The notes beneath the pieces are model-generated. The model made no database searches, was not told the DNA's origin, and saw only the letters and a program-made list of their open reading frames with translations. 36,787 bases of DNA from Desulfosarcina sp. OttesenSCG-928-A07. Lineage in GTDB: Bacteria > Desulfobacterota > Desulfobacteria > Desulfobacterales > Desulfosarcinaceae. This document shows positions 23,208-32,943 of the stretch, piece after piece (position 1 is the first letter of the stretch; each line of letters opens with the position of its first letter). The position numbers and the translations under genes were made by a program. The stretch covers positions 1-36,787 of the forward strand of contig JAJDJS010000025.1 in NCBI GenBank assembly GCA_030267325.1, written 5' to 3'.

Positions 23208-25763
23208 ATGGTCCCTGTCAAATCCACCCCCATGATGCAGCAGTATCTGTCCATCAAGGCAGAACATCCGGATGTTTTGCTGCTTTATCGCATGGGTGAC
23301 TTTTACGAAATGTTCTTCGAGGATGCAAAACTGGCATCCCGGGTTCTGGACATCACCCTCACGTCCAGAAACAAAAACACCGAAGAACAGGTTCCCATGT
23401 GCGGGGTTCCTTACCGGGCGGTACGGGGATATATTGCCAGGCTCATTGAAAACGGCTACAAAGTGGCCCTTTGTGATCAGGTGGAGGATCCCAAAACAGC
23501 CAAAGGGCTGGTTCGCCGGGAAGTGGTCCGGGTTATTACGCCGGGGATGATTGTTGAAGACGATCTTCTGGATGCGAAAACCAACAACTTCGTGATGGCG
23601 GTCTGCGTTGACCAGAAGGAAATCGGACTGGCCAGCCTGGATATCAGTACTGGTGCGTTTCGCCTCACCCAAAGTACGGATGTATCGGCAGTGGCAGATG
23701 AAATCCTTAGGATCGGTCCACGGGAGATTTTGGTCTCCGGCGACCCGGATGAATCCACCATCCTGCAGCCCATGGCCCAGCGCCTCTCCCAGGTGACCCT
23801 CACACCGCTGGATTCTTCTGTGTTTTCCCTTTCCGCCTGCCGTCAGCGGCTTCTGGATCAATTTGGCGTGCTTTCCCTGGAAGGCTTTGGGTGTGAAACC
23901 CTTTTTGCCGGTATTCGCGCTGCCGGCGGCCTGATGTACTACATCGGCGAGACACAGCGCCAAAAACTGGATCATCTCCATGGCATCCAGACCTATTTTC
24001 TGGGCGCCTTTCTGGTGGTGGATGATGCCTCCTGCCGGAACCTGGAACTCATGCAAAACATCCGGTCCAGCGGGCGTACCGGAACGCTTCTGGAGGTGAT
24101 GGACCAGACCCTGACGGCCATGGGGGCGCGCCAGATGATCCAGTGGCTCCGGTACCCGTTGCTGGATGCTGCTGAAATTTCCCGGCGTCAGGATGCGGTG
24201 GCCGATGCGGTGGAAAAAATGCAGGCCCGAAAAGAGTTGCGCCAGACGTTAAAGTCCATCCGGGATCTGGAACGGCTTGGCGCCAAGGTGGCCATGGGAA
24301 ACGCCAATGCCAGGGATTTGACCGCCCTCAAACAAACCCTTACGGCCGTCTCCGGCATGGACAGTCTGCTTTCCGCATTTTCTGCCAATGCCTATCATTA
24401 CACCGGTGATCTGCATGCCTTGGACGATCTTGCGGATCTCATCGACAAGGCCATTCGCGAAGATGCACCGCCGGTGATTACCGAAGGCAACATCATCTGC
24501 CAGGGGTATGATGATGAACTGGATGAGCTGATCCTCATCAGCCGGGACGGCAAATCGTGGCTGGCTGCCCTTGAATCCCGCGAACGGGAGGCCACGGGCA
24601 TCAATTCCCTCAAAGTCCGATTCAACAAGGTCTTTGGGTATTACATTGAAATTTCACGGACCCACAGCGAATCCGTGCCGGCCCATTATGTCCGCAAACA
24701 AACCCTGGTCAATGCCGAGCGGTATATCACCGATGATCTGAAGCAGTTTGAATCCCGTGTGCTGACCGCCGAAGAACAGCGGGCCAGCCTTGAACTCCGG
24801 CTTTTTCTGGAGGTCCGCGAAAAGGTCAATGCCCGGCATGCGGATATTCAGTCCATTGCTCAGTTTATTGCCCGCATTGACTGTTTTTCCGCCCTTGCCG
24901 AATTGGCCCATGAAAACGACTACTGCCGTCCCCGCATCAATACGGACAGAATTTTAAACATCATTGACGGACGTCATCCGGTGGTGGAAAAACGCATTAC
25001 CGGCGAGCGTTTTGTTCCCAACACCATCCGCATGGATGCGGTGGAAAACCAGGTCCTTATTATTACCGGACCCAACATGGCCGGTAAATCCACGGTGCTG
25101 CGCCAGGCGGCCCTGATTACCCTCATGGCCCAGATGGGCAGCTTTGTTCCGGCAAAGGCCGCTGATGTTGCCCTGACCGATCGCATTTTTACCCGTGTGG
25201 GCGCGCTGGACAATCTTTCCGCAGGCCAGAGCACTTTTATGGTGGAGATGCAGGAAACCGCCAATATCATCAACAACGCCACGCCGGACAGCTTGGTGAT
25301 TCTGGATGAAATCGGCCGGGGAACATCCACCTACGACGGCCTCAGCATTGCCTGGGCTGTTGCTGAATATCTTCACGACCTGGACGGCACCGGCACCCGG
25401 ACTCTTTTTGCCACCCATTACCATGAACTGACCGAATTGGCCGGCCAGCTGGAGCGGGTCAAAAATTACAATATTGCCGTAAAAGAATCGCGTGATACCA
25501 TCATTTTTTTGCGAAAGCTGGTTGAAGGGGGCACCAATCGCAGCTATGGAATTCAGGTGGCCCGTCTGGCCGGTATTCCGGATACCGTAATCTCCCGGGC
25601 AAAGACCATTTTGAACCGGGTTGAATCCGGAATGCATCCCACAGTTGAAAAAAAACTCCGGATCCGGAAAAATGCACAAAAAGAATCTGAATTTGTCCAA
25701 TTGGGATTGTTTTCGCTTCAGGGACGCGACCCTTTTTTGCCAAAACCGGACCATATGGAATAA
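23208..25763 (+). CDS. mutS: DNA mismatch repair protein MutS
   Basis: MutS recognises mismatches and starts repair with MutL. From the ATG at 23208 it has 851 residues, matching E. coli (853). Visible: TPMMQQYLSIK at the start, the mismatch-reading F-x-E in GDFYEMFFEDA, the connector/lever domains, Walker A TGPNMAGKST (near 615), ETANIINNATPDSLVILDEIGRGTSTYDG (signature and Walker B), and ATHYHEL. The frame is open to a TTG at 23064, but the extra 48 residues do not look like MutS. The site before 23208 (GTGACGG) is only moderate. It is followed 10 nt later by the amidase gene. Confidence 0.97.
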   Translation: MVPVKSTPMMQQYLSIKAEHPDVLLLYRMGDFYEMFFEDAKLASRVLDITLTSRNKNTEEQVPMCGVPYRAVRGYIARLIENGYKVALCDQVEDPKTAKGLVRREVVRVITPGMIVEDDLLDAKTNNFVMAVCVDQKEIGLASLDISTGAFRLTQSTDVSAVADEILRIGPREILVSGDPDESTILQPMAQRLSQVTLTPLDSSVFSLSACRQRLLDQFGVLSLEGFGCETLFAGIRAAGGLMYYIGETQRQKLDHLHGIQTYFLGAFLVVDDASCRNLELMQNIRSSGRTGTLLEVMDQTLTAMGARQMIQWLRYPLLDAAEISRRQDAVADAVEKMQARKELRQTLKSIRDLERLGAKVAMGNANARDLTALKQTLTAVSGMDSLLSAFSANAYHYTGDLHALDDLADLIDKAIREDAPPVITEGNIICQGYDDELDELILISRDGKSWLAALESREREATGINSLKVRFNKVFGYYIEISRTHSESVPAHYVRKQTLVNAERYITDDLKQFESRVLTAEEQRASLELRLFLEVREKVNARHADIQSIAQFIARIDCFSALAELAHENDYCRPRINTDRILNIIDGRHPVVEKRITGERFVPNTIRMDAVENQVLIITGPNMAGKSTVLRQAALITLMAQMGSFVPAKAADVALTDRIFTRVGALDNLSAGQSTFMVEMQETANIINNATPDSLVILDEIGRGTSTYDGLSIAWAVAEYLHDLDGTGTRTLFATHYHELTELAGQLERVKNYNIAVKESRDTIIFLRKLVEGGTNRSYGIQVARLAGIPDTVISRAKTILNRVESGMHPTVEKKLRIRKNAQKESEFVQLGLFSLQGRDPFLPKPDHME

Positions 25764-25773
25764 ACGAGTGAAT

Positions 25774-27864
25774 ATGCGGATTTCTTATACTCCGATAAAA
25801 CTGATGAGCGTGGTGATCATTGCCCTGTGGGTGATTCTGGTGGGAATGGGCGGACATTCGGCATCAGCCCTGACACCCAAGGACCAGTTCTACCAAGCTC
25901 AAAAAGCAGCCGCGGCCCTTAACAAAAATACCAAAAATCAGCAAAACCGGAGCTTGTGGCTGGATTGCATCAAAAAGTATAAAAAAGTCTACCAATTGAA
26001 TCCAAAGGGGGAGTGGGCGGCTGCAGGGCTTTACCGCGCCGGTCAGTTGTACGCCGAACTGTATCGGAAATCCGGCCGGTCTTCAGACCAGAAAGACGCT
26101 GCCGCTCTTTTTGGGCAGATTATCAAAGAATTTCCCAAAAGCAGGTACACCCCCAGATCCCATACAGAACTGGCCTCCCTGAAAGGAAAAAAATCCTCCC
26201 AGAAAGCGGCGACCCTATCTTCTGTGTCTTCTGCTCCTTCTGCGTCTTCTGGTTCTGCCGTATTCACAAAAATGAAAAGGGCCCGTGATACCAGCGCCCG
26301 GCTCACCAATGATGAAAGCCGGAGAAAATACCGGGATCAGTGGGAAGCGTGCATGAAGCCCTTTCAGGACATTTACCGATCTGATCCCAAGGGGCCCCAT
26401 GCTGCGGAATGCCTGTATATGATCGGCGTGCTGTATAACGGGCTTTCTGTTGAATCCCGGCGGCAGGAGGATCGTGAAGCTGCCATGGACTACTTTCAGC
26501 GGGTCCAAAGCGGATTTCCCGGCACTCATCATGCGAAACTTGCAGCCGAGGAACTGGGCATGGCGATGATGACGGCGCCTTCTCCGGAAATATCCCCGCC
26601 ATCATCCGGATCCGGCCAACGTGCGCGTTCAGGCGGGACGGCAACGGTCCAGGATCTCAGGTACTGGTCCAATCCCAATTATACCCGGATTGTTGTGAAT
26701 GCCGACCGTGAAACCGACTTTACCCATCACTTGCTGAAAAAAGACCCGTCCATCAACAAGCCCCAACGTCTTTATATTGATCTTGAGAAAAGCCGTCTGG
26801 GAAACACGCTCCAGAAAAGCATTCCCATCAATGACGATCTTTTAAGCGATGCCCGGGCCGGCCAGTACACAGCGGATTCCGTCCGGATTGTGGTGGATAT
26901 TAAATCCTTCAAACGCTACAAGATTTTTTCCCTGGACAATCCCTTCCGCATTATTCTGGATATCTGGGGAGCAGATGCCAATGGCAAGACACCCCAAATG
27001 GCATCCGAGTCTCCACCGCCTTCTGTTCAGCGCACCCCCAGCTCCAGACCCAGCCCCAGTTCCAGGCCAAGTCCGAGTCCCAGCACTTCTGTTGGAACCG
27101 GAACCCTGCCCACAGGCGCCATTGCCCGTCAGCTGGCGCTGGGCGTCAAACGGATTGTCATTGATCCAGGACATGGTGGAAAAGATTATGGCGCACCCGG
27201 ATATCAAAAGGGGGTTCACGAAAAACAGATCACCCTTCAGATTGCCACCCGGCTGGCCCGGAAAGTCAGAAGTCAACTCGGGTGCGAGGTGATTCTGACC
27301 CGGACCACGGACCGGTATCTGACCCTGGAAGAACGCACTGCCATTGCCAACACCAAGAACGCGGATTTGTTTATTTCCATCCATACCAATGCCATAAAGG
27401 ATCCCCGGGCATACGGGATTGAAACCTATTTTCTCAACCTTGCCACGGATGATGAGGCCATTCGGGTGGCGGCCCGGGAAAATGCTACATCTGCAAAAAA
27501 CATCAGCGACCTGGAATCCATTCTCAACGATCTGATGCAAAATGCAAAAATAAACGAATCCAGCAGGTTAGCCGCCATGGTCCAGGCAGAAATGTGCCAG
27601 TATCTGAAAAGTCGGTATAGTGATATTCGCAACAAGGGCGTCAAACAGGCGCCGTTTTATGTGCTGTTGGGAGCCCAGATGCCGGCCATTCTGGTGGAGA
27701 CCGCGTTTATTTCAAATTCCCGGGAGTGCGGTCGTCTGGTCAGTGAAAAATATCAGGAAGCGGTGTGTGACGGTATTATTCAGGGAATCCGGCAGTATAT
27801 CCGGGACACCACGGCATTTGCCGAGCCACCGCCCAATAAAAAGCCAAAAACGACAAAAGGATAA
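25774..27864 (+). CDS. amiC: N-acetylmuramoyl-L-alanine amidase with AMIN domain
   Basis: This is a periplasmic zinc amidase that splits septal peptidoglycan, 696 residues. It has a signal peptide (hydrophobic MSVVIIALWVILVGMG). Two ~90-residue repeats of TPR/YbgF-like helices follow, with matching segments around NPKGEWAAAGLYRAGQLYAEL and DPKGPHAAECLYMIGVLYNGL. An AMIN domain (about 295-405) precedes a Pro/Ser linker coded by a degenerate CCCAGC-type repeat (27040-27090). The C-terminal Amidase_3 domain has IVIDPGHGGKD (zinc His), VHEKQIT (zinc Glu), SIHTNA (zinc His) and LVETAFISN (catalytic Glu). A GTG two codons earlier is an alternative start. The added helical repeats are unusual for AmiC. 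Confidence 0.92.
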   Translation: MRISYTPIKLMSVVIIALWVILVGMGGHSASALTPKDQFYQAQKAAAALNKNTKNQQNRSLWLDCIKKYKKVYQLNPKGEWAAAGLYRAGQLYAELYRKSGRSSDQKDAAALFGQIIKEFPKSRYTPRSHTELASLKGKKSSQKAATLSSVSSAPSASSGSAVFTKMKRARDTSARLTNDESRRKYRDQWEACMKPFQDIYRSDPKGPHAAECLYMIGVLYNGLSVESRRQEDREAAMDYFQRVQSGFPGTHHAKLAAEELGMAMMTAPSPEISPPSSGSGQRARSGGTATVQDLRYWSNPNYTRIVVNADRETDFTHHLLKKDPSINKPQRLYIDLEKSRLGNTLQKSIPINDDLLSDARAGQYTADSVRIVVDIKSFKRYKIFSLDNPFRIILDIWGADANGKTPQMASESPPPSVQRTPSSRPSPSSRPSPSPSTSVGTGTLPTGAIARQLALGVKRIVIDPGHGGKDYGAPGYQKGVHEKQITLQIATRLARKVRSQLGCEVILTRTTDRYLTLEERTAIANTKNADLFISIHTNAIKDPRAYGIETYFLNLATDDEAIRVAARENATSAKNISDLESILNDLMQNAKINESSRLAAMVQAEMCQYLKSRYSDIRNKGVKQAPFYVLLGAQMPAILVETAFISNSRECGRLVSEKYQEAVCDGIIQGIRQYIRDTTAFAEPPPNKKPKTTKG

Positions 27865-27936
27865 CAACCTGTTTTTTCGTACCTTATCTATGGCACGTGT
27901 TGCAGTAAACCCCGAACTTTCCATAAGGAGTCAAGC

Positions 27937-28728
27937 ATGGCTTACGAAAACATCATTTTTGAGGTCAAAAACGGAATTGCCATCATCACGTTCAACCGTC
28001 CCAAAGCCCTTAACGCCATCAACGCCGATGTTCTGAAAGAACTGTCTTCGGCATTGAATACCATTGAAAGCGATGAATCCATCCGGGTGCTGGTGCTGAC
28101 CGGTGCTGGTGAAAAGGCTTTTGTGGCAGGCGCGGACATTACCGAATTGAACACGTTCAACACGCTTCAGGGAAAACTTTTTTCACGAAGGGGCCAGCTG
28201 ATTTTTGACCGGCTCCAGGACCTTGCCATTCCCGTGATTGCGGCGGTTAACGGCTTTGCCCTGGGCGGCGGAAGTGAGATCGCCCTGGCCAGCGATTTTA
28301 TCTATGCATCGGAAAACGCCAAGTTCGGACTTCCGGAAATCACCCTGGGCATTATTCCCGGATTTGGCGGAACCCAGCGGCTGGCCCGCCGGATCGGCAT
28401 CGGCCGGGCAAAAGAGATGATTTTTACCGGTGAGATGATCACTGCTGCCCAAGCCGAGAAAATCGGTCTGGTCAACCGGGTGTTTCCGCCGGAAAACCTC
28501 ATGGAAGCGGCTTTAAAGACTGCAGCCGCCATTGCGGAAAAAGGCAAGGTCTCCCTGCGGGAAGCGAAAAAAACCGTTAACAACGGCGCGGATGTCCCTC
28601 TTCGTGTCGGTTGTGATATTGAGGCAGATTCCTTTGGTATCTGCTTGGCCAGTCCGGATGCCAAAGAAGGAACCGGCGCTTTTCTCCAAAAACGAAAAGC
28701 GGTTTTTACCGGGTCTTTGCTCGAATAA
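27937..28728 (+). CDS. Enoyl-CoA hydratase (crotonase)
   Basis: This enzyme adds water to 2-enoyl-CoA in beta-oxidation or crotonyl-CoA metabolism. The 263-residue length is typical. Oxyanion-hole residues lie in FVAGADI (62-68) and ALGGGSEIAL. Both catalytic glutamates of true hydratases are present: E114 (GGGSE) and E134 (GLPEITLGIIPGFGG). The start is certain, with AAGGAG before ATG. A terminator-like hairpin follows, so it may be expressed alone despite the PaaK gene downstream. 3-Hydroxybutyryl-CoA dehydratase is the likely activity; chain-length preference cannot be read. Confidence 0.93.
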   Translation: MAYENIIFEVKNGIAIITFNRPKALNAINADVLKELSSALNTIESDESIRVLVLTGAGEKAFVAGADITELNTFNTLQGKLFSRRGQLIFDRLQDLAIPVIAAVNGFALGGGSEIALASDFIYASENAKFGLPEITLGIIPGFGGTQRLARRIGIGRAKEMIFTGEMITAAQAEKIGLVNRVFPPENLMEAALKTAAAIAEKGKVSLREAKKTVNNGADVPLRVGCDIEADSFGICLASPDAKEGTGAFLQKRKAVFTGSLLE

Positions 28729-28766
28729 TCAACACACTGGCCCAACTTTTGCCGGCAGTCATTTGT

Positions 28767-28805
28767 AAAAAGGTCTTGGAGGGAAATCCATCCACGGCCT
28801 TTTTC
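28767..28805 (+). terminator. Terminator after the crotonase gene
   Basis: AAAAAGGTC (28767-28775) pairs with GGCCTTTTT (28796-28804) over 9 bp, one G-U, with an inner GGA/TCC. The A-run and T-run flank the GC core, so it could stop transcription in both directions. Confidence 0.7.
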
Positions 28806-28882
28806 ATGCTGGTGCGGACCCATGGGGTATGATATCAAAAATTTTTTATTTTTCGGGAAAGGATAAATAAGGAAAACGCGTC

Positions 28883-30184
28883 ATGATTTACGATATCGAG
28901 TATGAAACCATGCCCCGGGAGGCGCTGGAGGCGATCCAGATCCGGCGGCTCCAGACCACCCTTCAGCGGGTTTACACCAGTGTTCCCTTTTACCGGAACA
29001 AATTTCAGGAAGCGAACATCACACCGTCGGATATAAAAACCCTTGCGGACCTGCAGCGTCTTCCCTTTACCACCAAACAGGATCTCAGGGACAATTACCC
29101 GTTCAACATGTTTGCCGTGCCCATGGACACGGTGGTCCGGATTCACGCCTCGTCCGGAACCACGGGAAAACCTACGGTGGTGGGCTACACGGCAAGGGAT
29201 GTGGCCACCTGGTCCACCCTCATGGCCCGGGCCCTGACCGCAGGGGGCGCCGGTCGGGGGGATATTGTCCACAATGCCTATGGATACGGCATTTTTACCG
29301 GCGGGCTGGGTGTTCATTACGGGGCCGAGCGTCTGGGCGCATCAGTGATTCCCGTATCTGGCGGAAACACCAAACGCCAGGTGGTGATTATGCGGGATTT
29401 CAAGCCCACCATCATCACCTCCACCCCTTCCTATGCCCTGCATTTAGCAGAGGCGGCAGAAGAGATGGGCGTGGGGCCCGAGAGTTTAAGCTTCAAATTC
29501 GGTATCTTCGGCGCAGAGCCCTGGTCTGAACAGATGCGCCGGGAAATTGAGCGCAAACTTGATATCAAAGCCATGGATATCTATGGGCTCAGCGAAGTCA
29601 TGGGGCCCGGCGTTGCCATTGAGTGCCATGAGGCCAGAAACGGTCTCCACATCTTTGAAGATCATTTTATTCCGGAAATTGTTGATCCCAACACATTGGA
29701 ACCGCTTCCCTACGGCGAAACCGGCGAACTGGTGTTCACCTCCCTCACCAAAGAGGCGTTTCCCGTCATCCGCTACCGGACCCGGGACATCACCTGCCTT
29801 AACCCGGAGCCGTGCATCTGCGGAAGGTCCCATATCCGGATGCACCGGGTAACGGGGCGGAGCGACGATATGCTGATTATTCGCGGGGTCAACGTATTTC
29901 CCTCCCAGATTGAAAGTGTGCTCATGGAAATTGAGGAAGTCGAGCCCCACTATCAACTGGTGGTGGACCGCCACGACAACCTGGACGTTCTTTCCGTGAA
30001 GGTTGAGGTGAGTGAACGCGGGTTCAGCGATGAAGTTCGCGGGCTCCAGAAGCTTGAACGGCGAATCAGCAAAAATATCAAGGAACTGCTCGGTGTTTCC
30101 GCTGAAGTCAAACTGGTTGAACCCAAAACCATCCAGCGAAGCGAAGGAAAAGCGGTACGGGTTGTGGATAATCGTCAAATCTGA
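28883..30184 (+). CDS. paaK: Phenylacetate-CoA ligase family enzyme
   Basis: This enzyme activates an aryl- or short-chain acid to its CoA thioester via an adenylate. The 433 residues match PaaK. Motifs: VPFYRNKF near the start, SSGTTGKPT (90-98), the A5-type [29 protein letters not shown] with the catalytic Arg/Asp, and the C-terminal hinge [28 protein letters not shown] is the usual short cysteine motif. The double-ACT gene right behind it is a recurrent neighbour of PaaK in anaerobes; this pairing is seen in acid-activating, including aryl- and indoleacetate, pathways. AAGGAAAA precedes the ATG. The substrate cannot be decided. Confidence 0.92.
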   Translation: MIYDIEYETMPREALEAIQIRRLQTTLQRVYTSVPFYRNKFQEANITPSDIKTLADLQRLPFTTKQDLRDNYPFNMFAVPMDTVVRIHASSGTTGKPTVVGYTARDVATWSTLMARALTAGGAGRGDIVHNAYGYGIFTGGLGVHYGAERLGASVIPVSGGNTKRQVVIMRDFKPTIITSTPSYALHLAEAAEEMGVGPESLSFKFGIFGAEPWSEQMRREIERKLDIKAMDIYGLSEVMGPGVAIECHEARNGLHIFEDHFIPEIVDPNTLEPLPYGETGELVFTSLTKEAFPVIRYRTRDITCLNPEPCICGRSHIRMHRVTGRSDDMLIIRGVNVFPSQIESVLMEIEEVEPHYQLVVDRHDNLDVLSVKVEVSERGFSDEVRGLQKLERRISKNIKELLGVSAEVKLVEPKTIQRSEGKAVRVVDNRQI

Positions 30185-30263
30185 TATTTTTTGCGATCAC
30201 GTTTGAAGACACTATTGTTTCCTGTTCACCCAGACAGGGAGTTTACTCGGGAAGGGGGCGTAT

Positions 30264-30698
30264 ATGCAGCAGGTTGAACAGATTTCCGTATTTCTGGAAA
30301 ACAAATCCGGCCGGCTTTCAGAGGTGACGGCCATTCTCAGTGAAGCCAAGGTCAACATTCGGGCTCTTGCCCTTGCCGACACATCGGATTTCGGGGTGTT
30401 GCGTCTTATTGTGGATGATACTGAAAAGGCTCGGAAAGCCCTTAAAAACAACGGGTTTACGGTTGGTAAAACCAATGTTGTGGCTGTTGCGGTGGCTGAT
30501 CGTCCGGGCGGACTTCACGAGATTCTGATGCTTCTCCACAGCGCAAAGATCAATGTGGAATACATGTACGCCTTTGTCCGTTCCTCCGGCGACAGCGCAG
30601 TGATGATTTTTCGGTTTGAAAAAAATCAGGAGGCCATTGAACTGATTCAGGCTAATGGTATCCGGATTATTGACGGCGACCAGCTCTACGCCCTCTAA
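30264..30698 (+). CDS. Tandem ACT-domain protein
   Basis: The 144 residues are two ACT domains: 1-70 (QISVFLENKSGRLSEVTAIL, then LRLIVDD) and 71-144 (VVAVAVADRPGGLHEILMLL, then SAVMIFRF). ACT pairs bind amino acids or related ligands and regulate a partner enzyme; no catalytic domain is attached. It sits 80 bp behind the PaaK-like gene, and such pairs are common, so it probably senses an aromatic or branched amino acid and tunes the ligase pathway (inference). GAAGGGGG lies just upstream of the ATG. Confidence 0.9.
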   Translation: MQQVEQISVFLENKSGRLSEVTAILSEAKVNIRALALADTSDFGVLRLIVDDTEKARKALKNNGFTVGKTNVVAVAVADRPGGLHEILMLLHSAKINVEYMYAFVRSSGDSAVMIFRFEKNQEAIELIQANGIRIIDGDQLYAL

Positions 30699-30740
30699 CG
30701 CATTTTACGATTAAAGGGTCTCATTGTTTTTTGAGGCATC

Positions 30741-30781
30741 ATTTCCCTTTATGGCTGACAAACCCCATAAAGAGAAAAACC
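30741..30781 (+). repeat. Copy B of the 41-nt conserved hairpin element
   Basis: Matches 13546-13586 at 38/41 positions. CTTTATGG pairs with CCATAAAG (8 bp) around a 10-nt loop. The similarity continues upstream in a T-run followed by GAGGCATC (TAGGTATG in copy A). It ends 13 nt before the ATG of the 78-aa membrane-protein gene. Confidence 0.7.
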
Positions 30782-30794
30782 ATGGGGGATCATT

Positions 30795-31031
30795 ATGACC
30801 CAGCCCAATGGCGGTAAAACCGGGAACGGGCAGTTTGTCTGGGCCATTGCCCTGATTCTGGCAGGTCTCGGCGTATTTTACCGGATTCCCCAGATCATGC
30901 CGCAAATTCAGGAAACACCGGTCTTTGCCAATGCTTCCGGATTTATCCGGTTTTGTTTTTATTTTATGGGGGTGTTTCTTGTGGGCGGCGGATGCAAAAA
31001 GCTGTACCACATTTTTCGAAAGGACGAATAG
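30795..31031 (+). CDS. Small membrane protein, 78 aa
   Basis: Two hydrophobic helices are visible, about 13-31 (GQFVWAIALILAGLGVFYRI) and 47-68 (GFIRFCFYFMGVFLVGGGC), with a basic/acidic end (KKLYHIFRKDE). No family is recognised. The start has GGGGGA 6 nt upstream and overlaps (ATGA) the stop of a 15-codon frame beginning in the conserved 41-nt element. The gene lies between the ACT gene and pilB. Its location suggests control by the element, not a function. Confidence 0.65.
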   Translation: MTQPNGGKTGNGQFVWAIALILAGLGVFYRIPQIMPQIQETPVFANASGFIRFCFYFMGVFLVGGGCKKLYHIFRKDE

Positions 31032-31086
31032 CAGCCTTTTGTGAATAAAGTTTCCGGGCAAAGAGATGCCTTTCCACCTTTGATGC

Positions 31087-32943
31087 ATGCGGGCCATGGA
31101 AAATACGGAAAAATCAGCCTCAAAGAACACTGGCGATGACGGATCAGTGTTTTCTGAAGTGCAGTGCCGGGAAAAGGTTCAGGCCATTTCCCGGAAGTTC
31201 AATGATGCCCGCACAAATCCCGGGAGCTCCCAGTACAATCATCTTCTTGAAAACCATCTCCTGACCCAAAAAGAACTGGCAAAGGCCACCAGTGATGCGG
31301 CTCAGCAGAGGGAACCGATTTCTACCGTTCTGATGCGGGATTTTAAAATTTCCAAAAAGGAAATCGGTATTTCCCTTGAAAAGTATTACCAAACCCCCTT
31401 TATCGCGTTCAGCCCCACCTGCCCCATTCCCGGTGATCTCGTGTCCGGCCTTAAAGTGGCGTTCATGCAGAACAATATCTGGGTTCCCCTGAAAAGTGAG
31501 GGAGACACGGTTGTTGTTGCGGTGGACGATCCCTTTGATCTCAGAAAAATGGATGAGATCAAAGCGCTTTTTCCAGGCCGGCCCGTTACCTTTCATGTGA
31601 GCCTCAGGCAGGACATTCTCGATTTTATCAAGCTTTTCACCTCCAAAGAAAGAGGTCTTGGAGAAATTGACGACATCCTTTCCAGGCTTCACCGGGAAGA
31701 ACGAAAGATCGAAGAAGACAGCGTCAAAGTCGGCAATTCAGACAATGCCATTGTCCAGTTGGTGAATCAAATCATCATTGATGCCTATAACCGGAATGCA
31801 TCGGATATCCACATTGAACCCTATCCGGGAAGGGAGAACACCCAGGTGCGCATTCGTGTGGACGGCGCCTGCACGGTGTATCAGACCATTCCCTTTTCCT
31901 ATAAAAACGCGGTCGTCTCCCGCATCAAAATCATGGCTGACCTGGATATTGCCGAGCGCCGGCTTCCCCAGGATGGAAAGATACGGTTCAAAAAGTACGG
32001 CGGAAAAGATATCGAACTGCGTGTGGCCACGATTCCCACCCAGGGTGGGGTCGAGGATGTGGTCATGCGGATTCTGACTGCCGGCGAACCCCTGCCCCTG
32101 GACAGGATGGGATTTTCCAAACAGAATTACCAAAATTTCATCAGCGCCATCACCAAACCCTATGGTCTGATTTTTTGTTGTGGTCCCACCGGTTCCGGTA
32201 AAACCACCACCTTGCATTCGGCCCTCAACTTTATCAACAAAACCGAGACTAAAATTTGGACCGCTGAGGATCCAGTGGAAATCACCCAAAAAGGACTCCG
32301 CCAGGTGCAGGTAAAACCCAAAATTGGGTTTGGTTTTGCAGCTGCCATGCGCGCTTTTTTACGTGCGGACCCGGATGTGATCATGGTGGGTGAAATGCGC
32401 GACCGGGAAACCACATCCATGGGTATTGAGGCTTCCCTGACCGGTCACCTGGTGTTTTCCACCCTGCACACCAACAGTGCACCGGAAAGTATCACCCGCC
32501 TTCTGGACATGGGCATGGACCCGTTCAATTTTGCCGACGCCATTTTGTGCATTCTGGCCCAGCGCCTTGTGCGGACCCTGTGCAAGGACTGCAAGCGGCC
32601 GTATCATCCCGGAAGGGAAGAATATGATGAACTGGTGCGGGAGTATGGGGAGGAAGCCTTTAAAGCCACCCTCAATATTGCCTATACCAATGACCTGCAA
32701 CTCTACCGGCCCCATGGCTGTGAGAATTGCAACAGCACCGGATACCGCGGGCGGATGGGACTCCATGAACTCCTCATGGGAACCGATGAGATGAAAAAAC
32801 GCATCCAGATAAAATCTCCCACTGCCCATATTCGGGATCAGGCGGTCAAAGATGGAATGACCACCCTGAAACAGGATGGCATCTCAAAGATCTTTCAGGG
32901 GCTTTGCGATCTGATGGAGGTGAGAAAAGTCTGCATCAAATAG
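31087..32943 (+). CDS. PilB/GspE-type secretion or pilus assembly ATPase
   Basis: This is a cytoplasmic hexameric ATPase that powers pilus extension or type II secretion, 618 residues. The N-terminal domain (about 40-190) resembles T2SSE_N. Then come Walker A GPTGSGKT (366-373), the Asp box, LRADPDVIMVGEMRD (Walker B region; Met replaces the usual Ile) and the His box TGHLVFSTLHTNSA. The zinc site is CKDC (499-502) with CENCNSTGYRGR. No other pilus or secretion gene is next to it, so the system served is unknown. The ATG at 31087 or 31096 could be used; neither has a good site. Its last 8 bp overlap the convergent peptidase gene. Confidence 0.9.
   Translation: MRAMENTEKSASKNTGDDGSVFSEVQCREKVQAISRKFNDARTNPGSSQYNHLLENHLLTQKELAKATSDAAQQREPISTVLMRDFKISKKEIGISLEKYYQTPFIAFSPTCPIPGDLVSGLKVAFMQNNIWVPLKSEGDTVVVAVDDPFDLRKMDEIKALFPGRPVTFHVSLRQDILDFIKLFTSKERGLGEIDDILSRLHREERKIEEDSVKVGNSDNAIVQLVNQIIIDAYNRNASDIHIEPYPGRENTQVRIRVDGACTVYQTIPFSYKNAVVSRIKIMADLDIAERRLPQDGKIRFKKYGGKDIELRVATIPTQGGVEDVVMRILTAGEPLPLDRMGFSKQNYQNFISAITKPYGLIFCCGPTGSGKTTTLHSALNFINKTETKIWTAEDPVEITQKGLRQVQVKPKIGFGFAAAMRAFLRADPDVIMVGEMRDRETTSMGIEASLTGHLVFSTLHTNSAPESITRLLDMGMDPFNFADAILCILAQRLVRTLCKDCKRPYHPGREEYDELVREYGEEAFKATLNIAYTNDLQLYRPHGCENCNSTGYRGRMGLHELLMGTDEMKKRIQIKSPTAHIRDQAVKDGMTTLKQDGISKIFQGLCDLMEVRKVCIK

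Noticed and set aside
24954..25754. Minus-strand frame of 266 codons
   Set aside because: Antisense to the conserved ATPase region of mutS.
30741..30781. preQ1 riboswitch identity of the conserved element
   Set aside because: Stem, loop size and A-rich tail are similar, but the pseudoknot pairing could not be shown consistently in both copies, and the downstream genes are not known queuosine genes.
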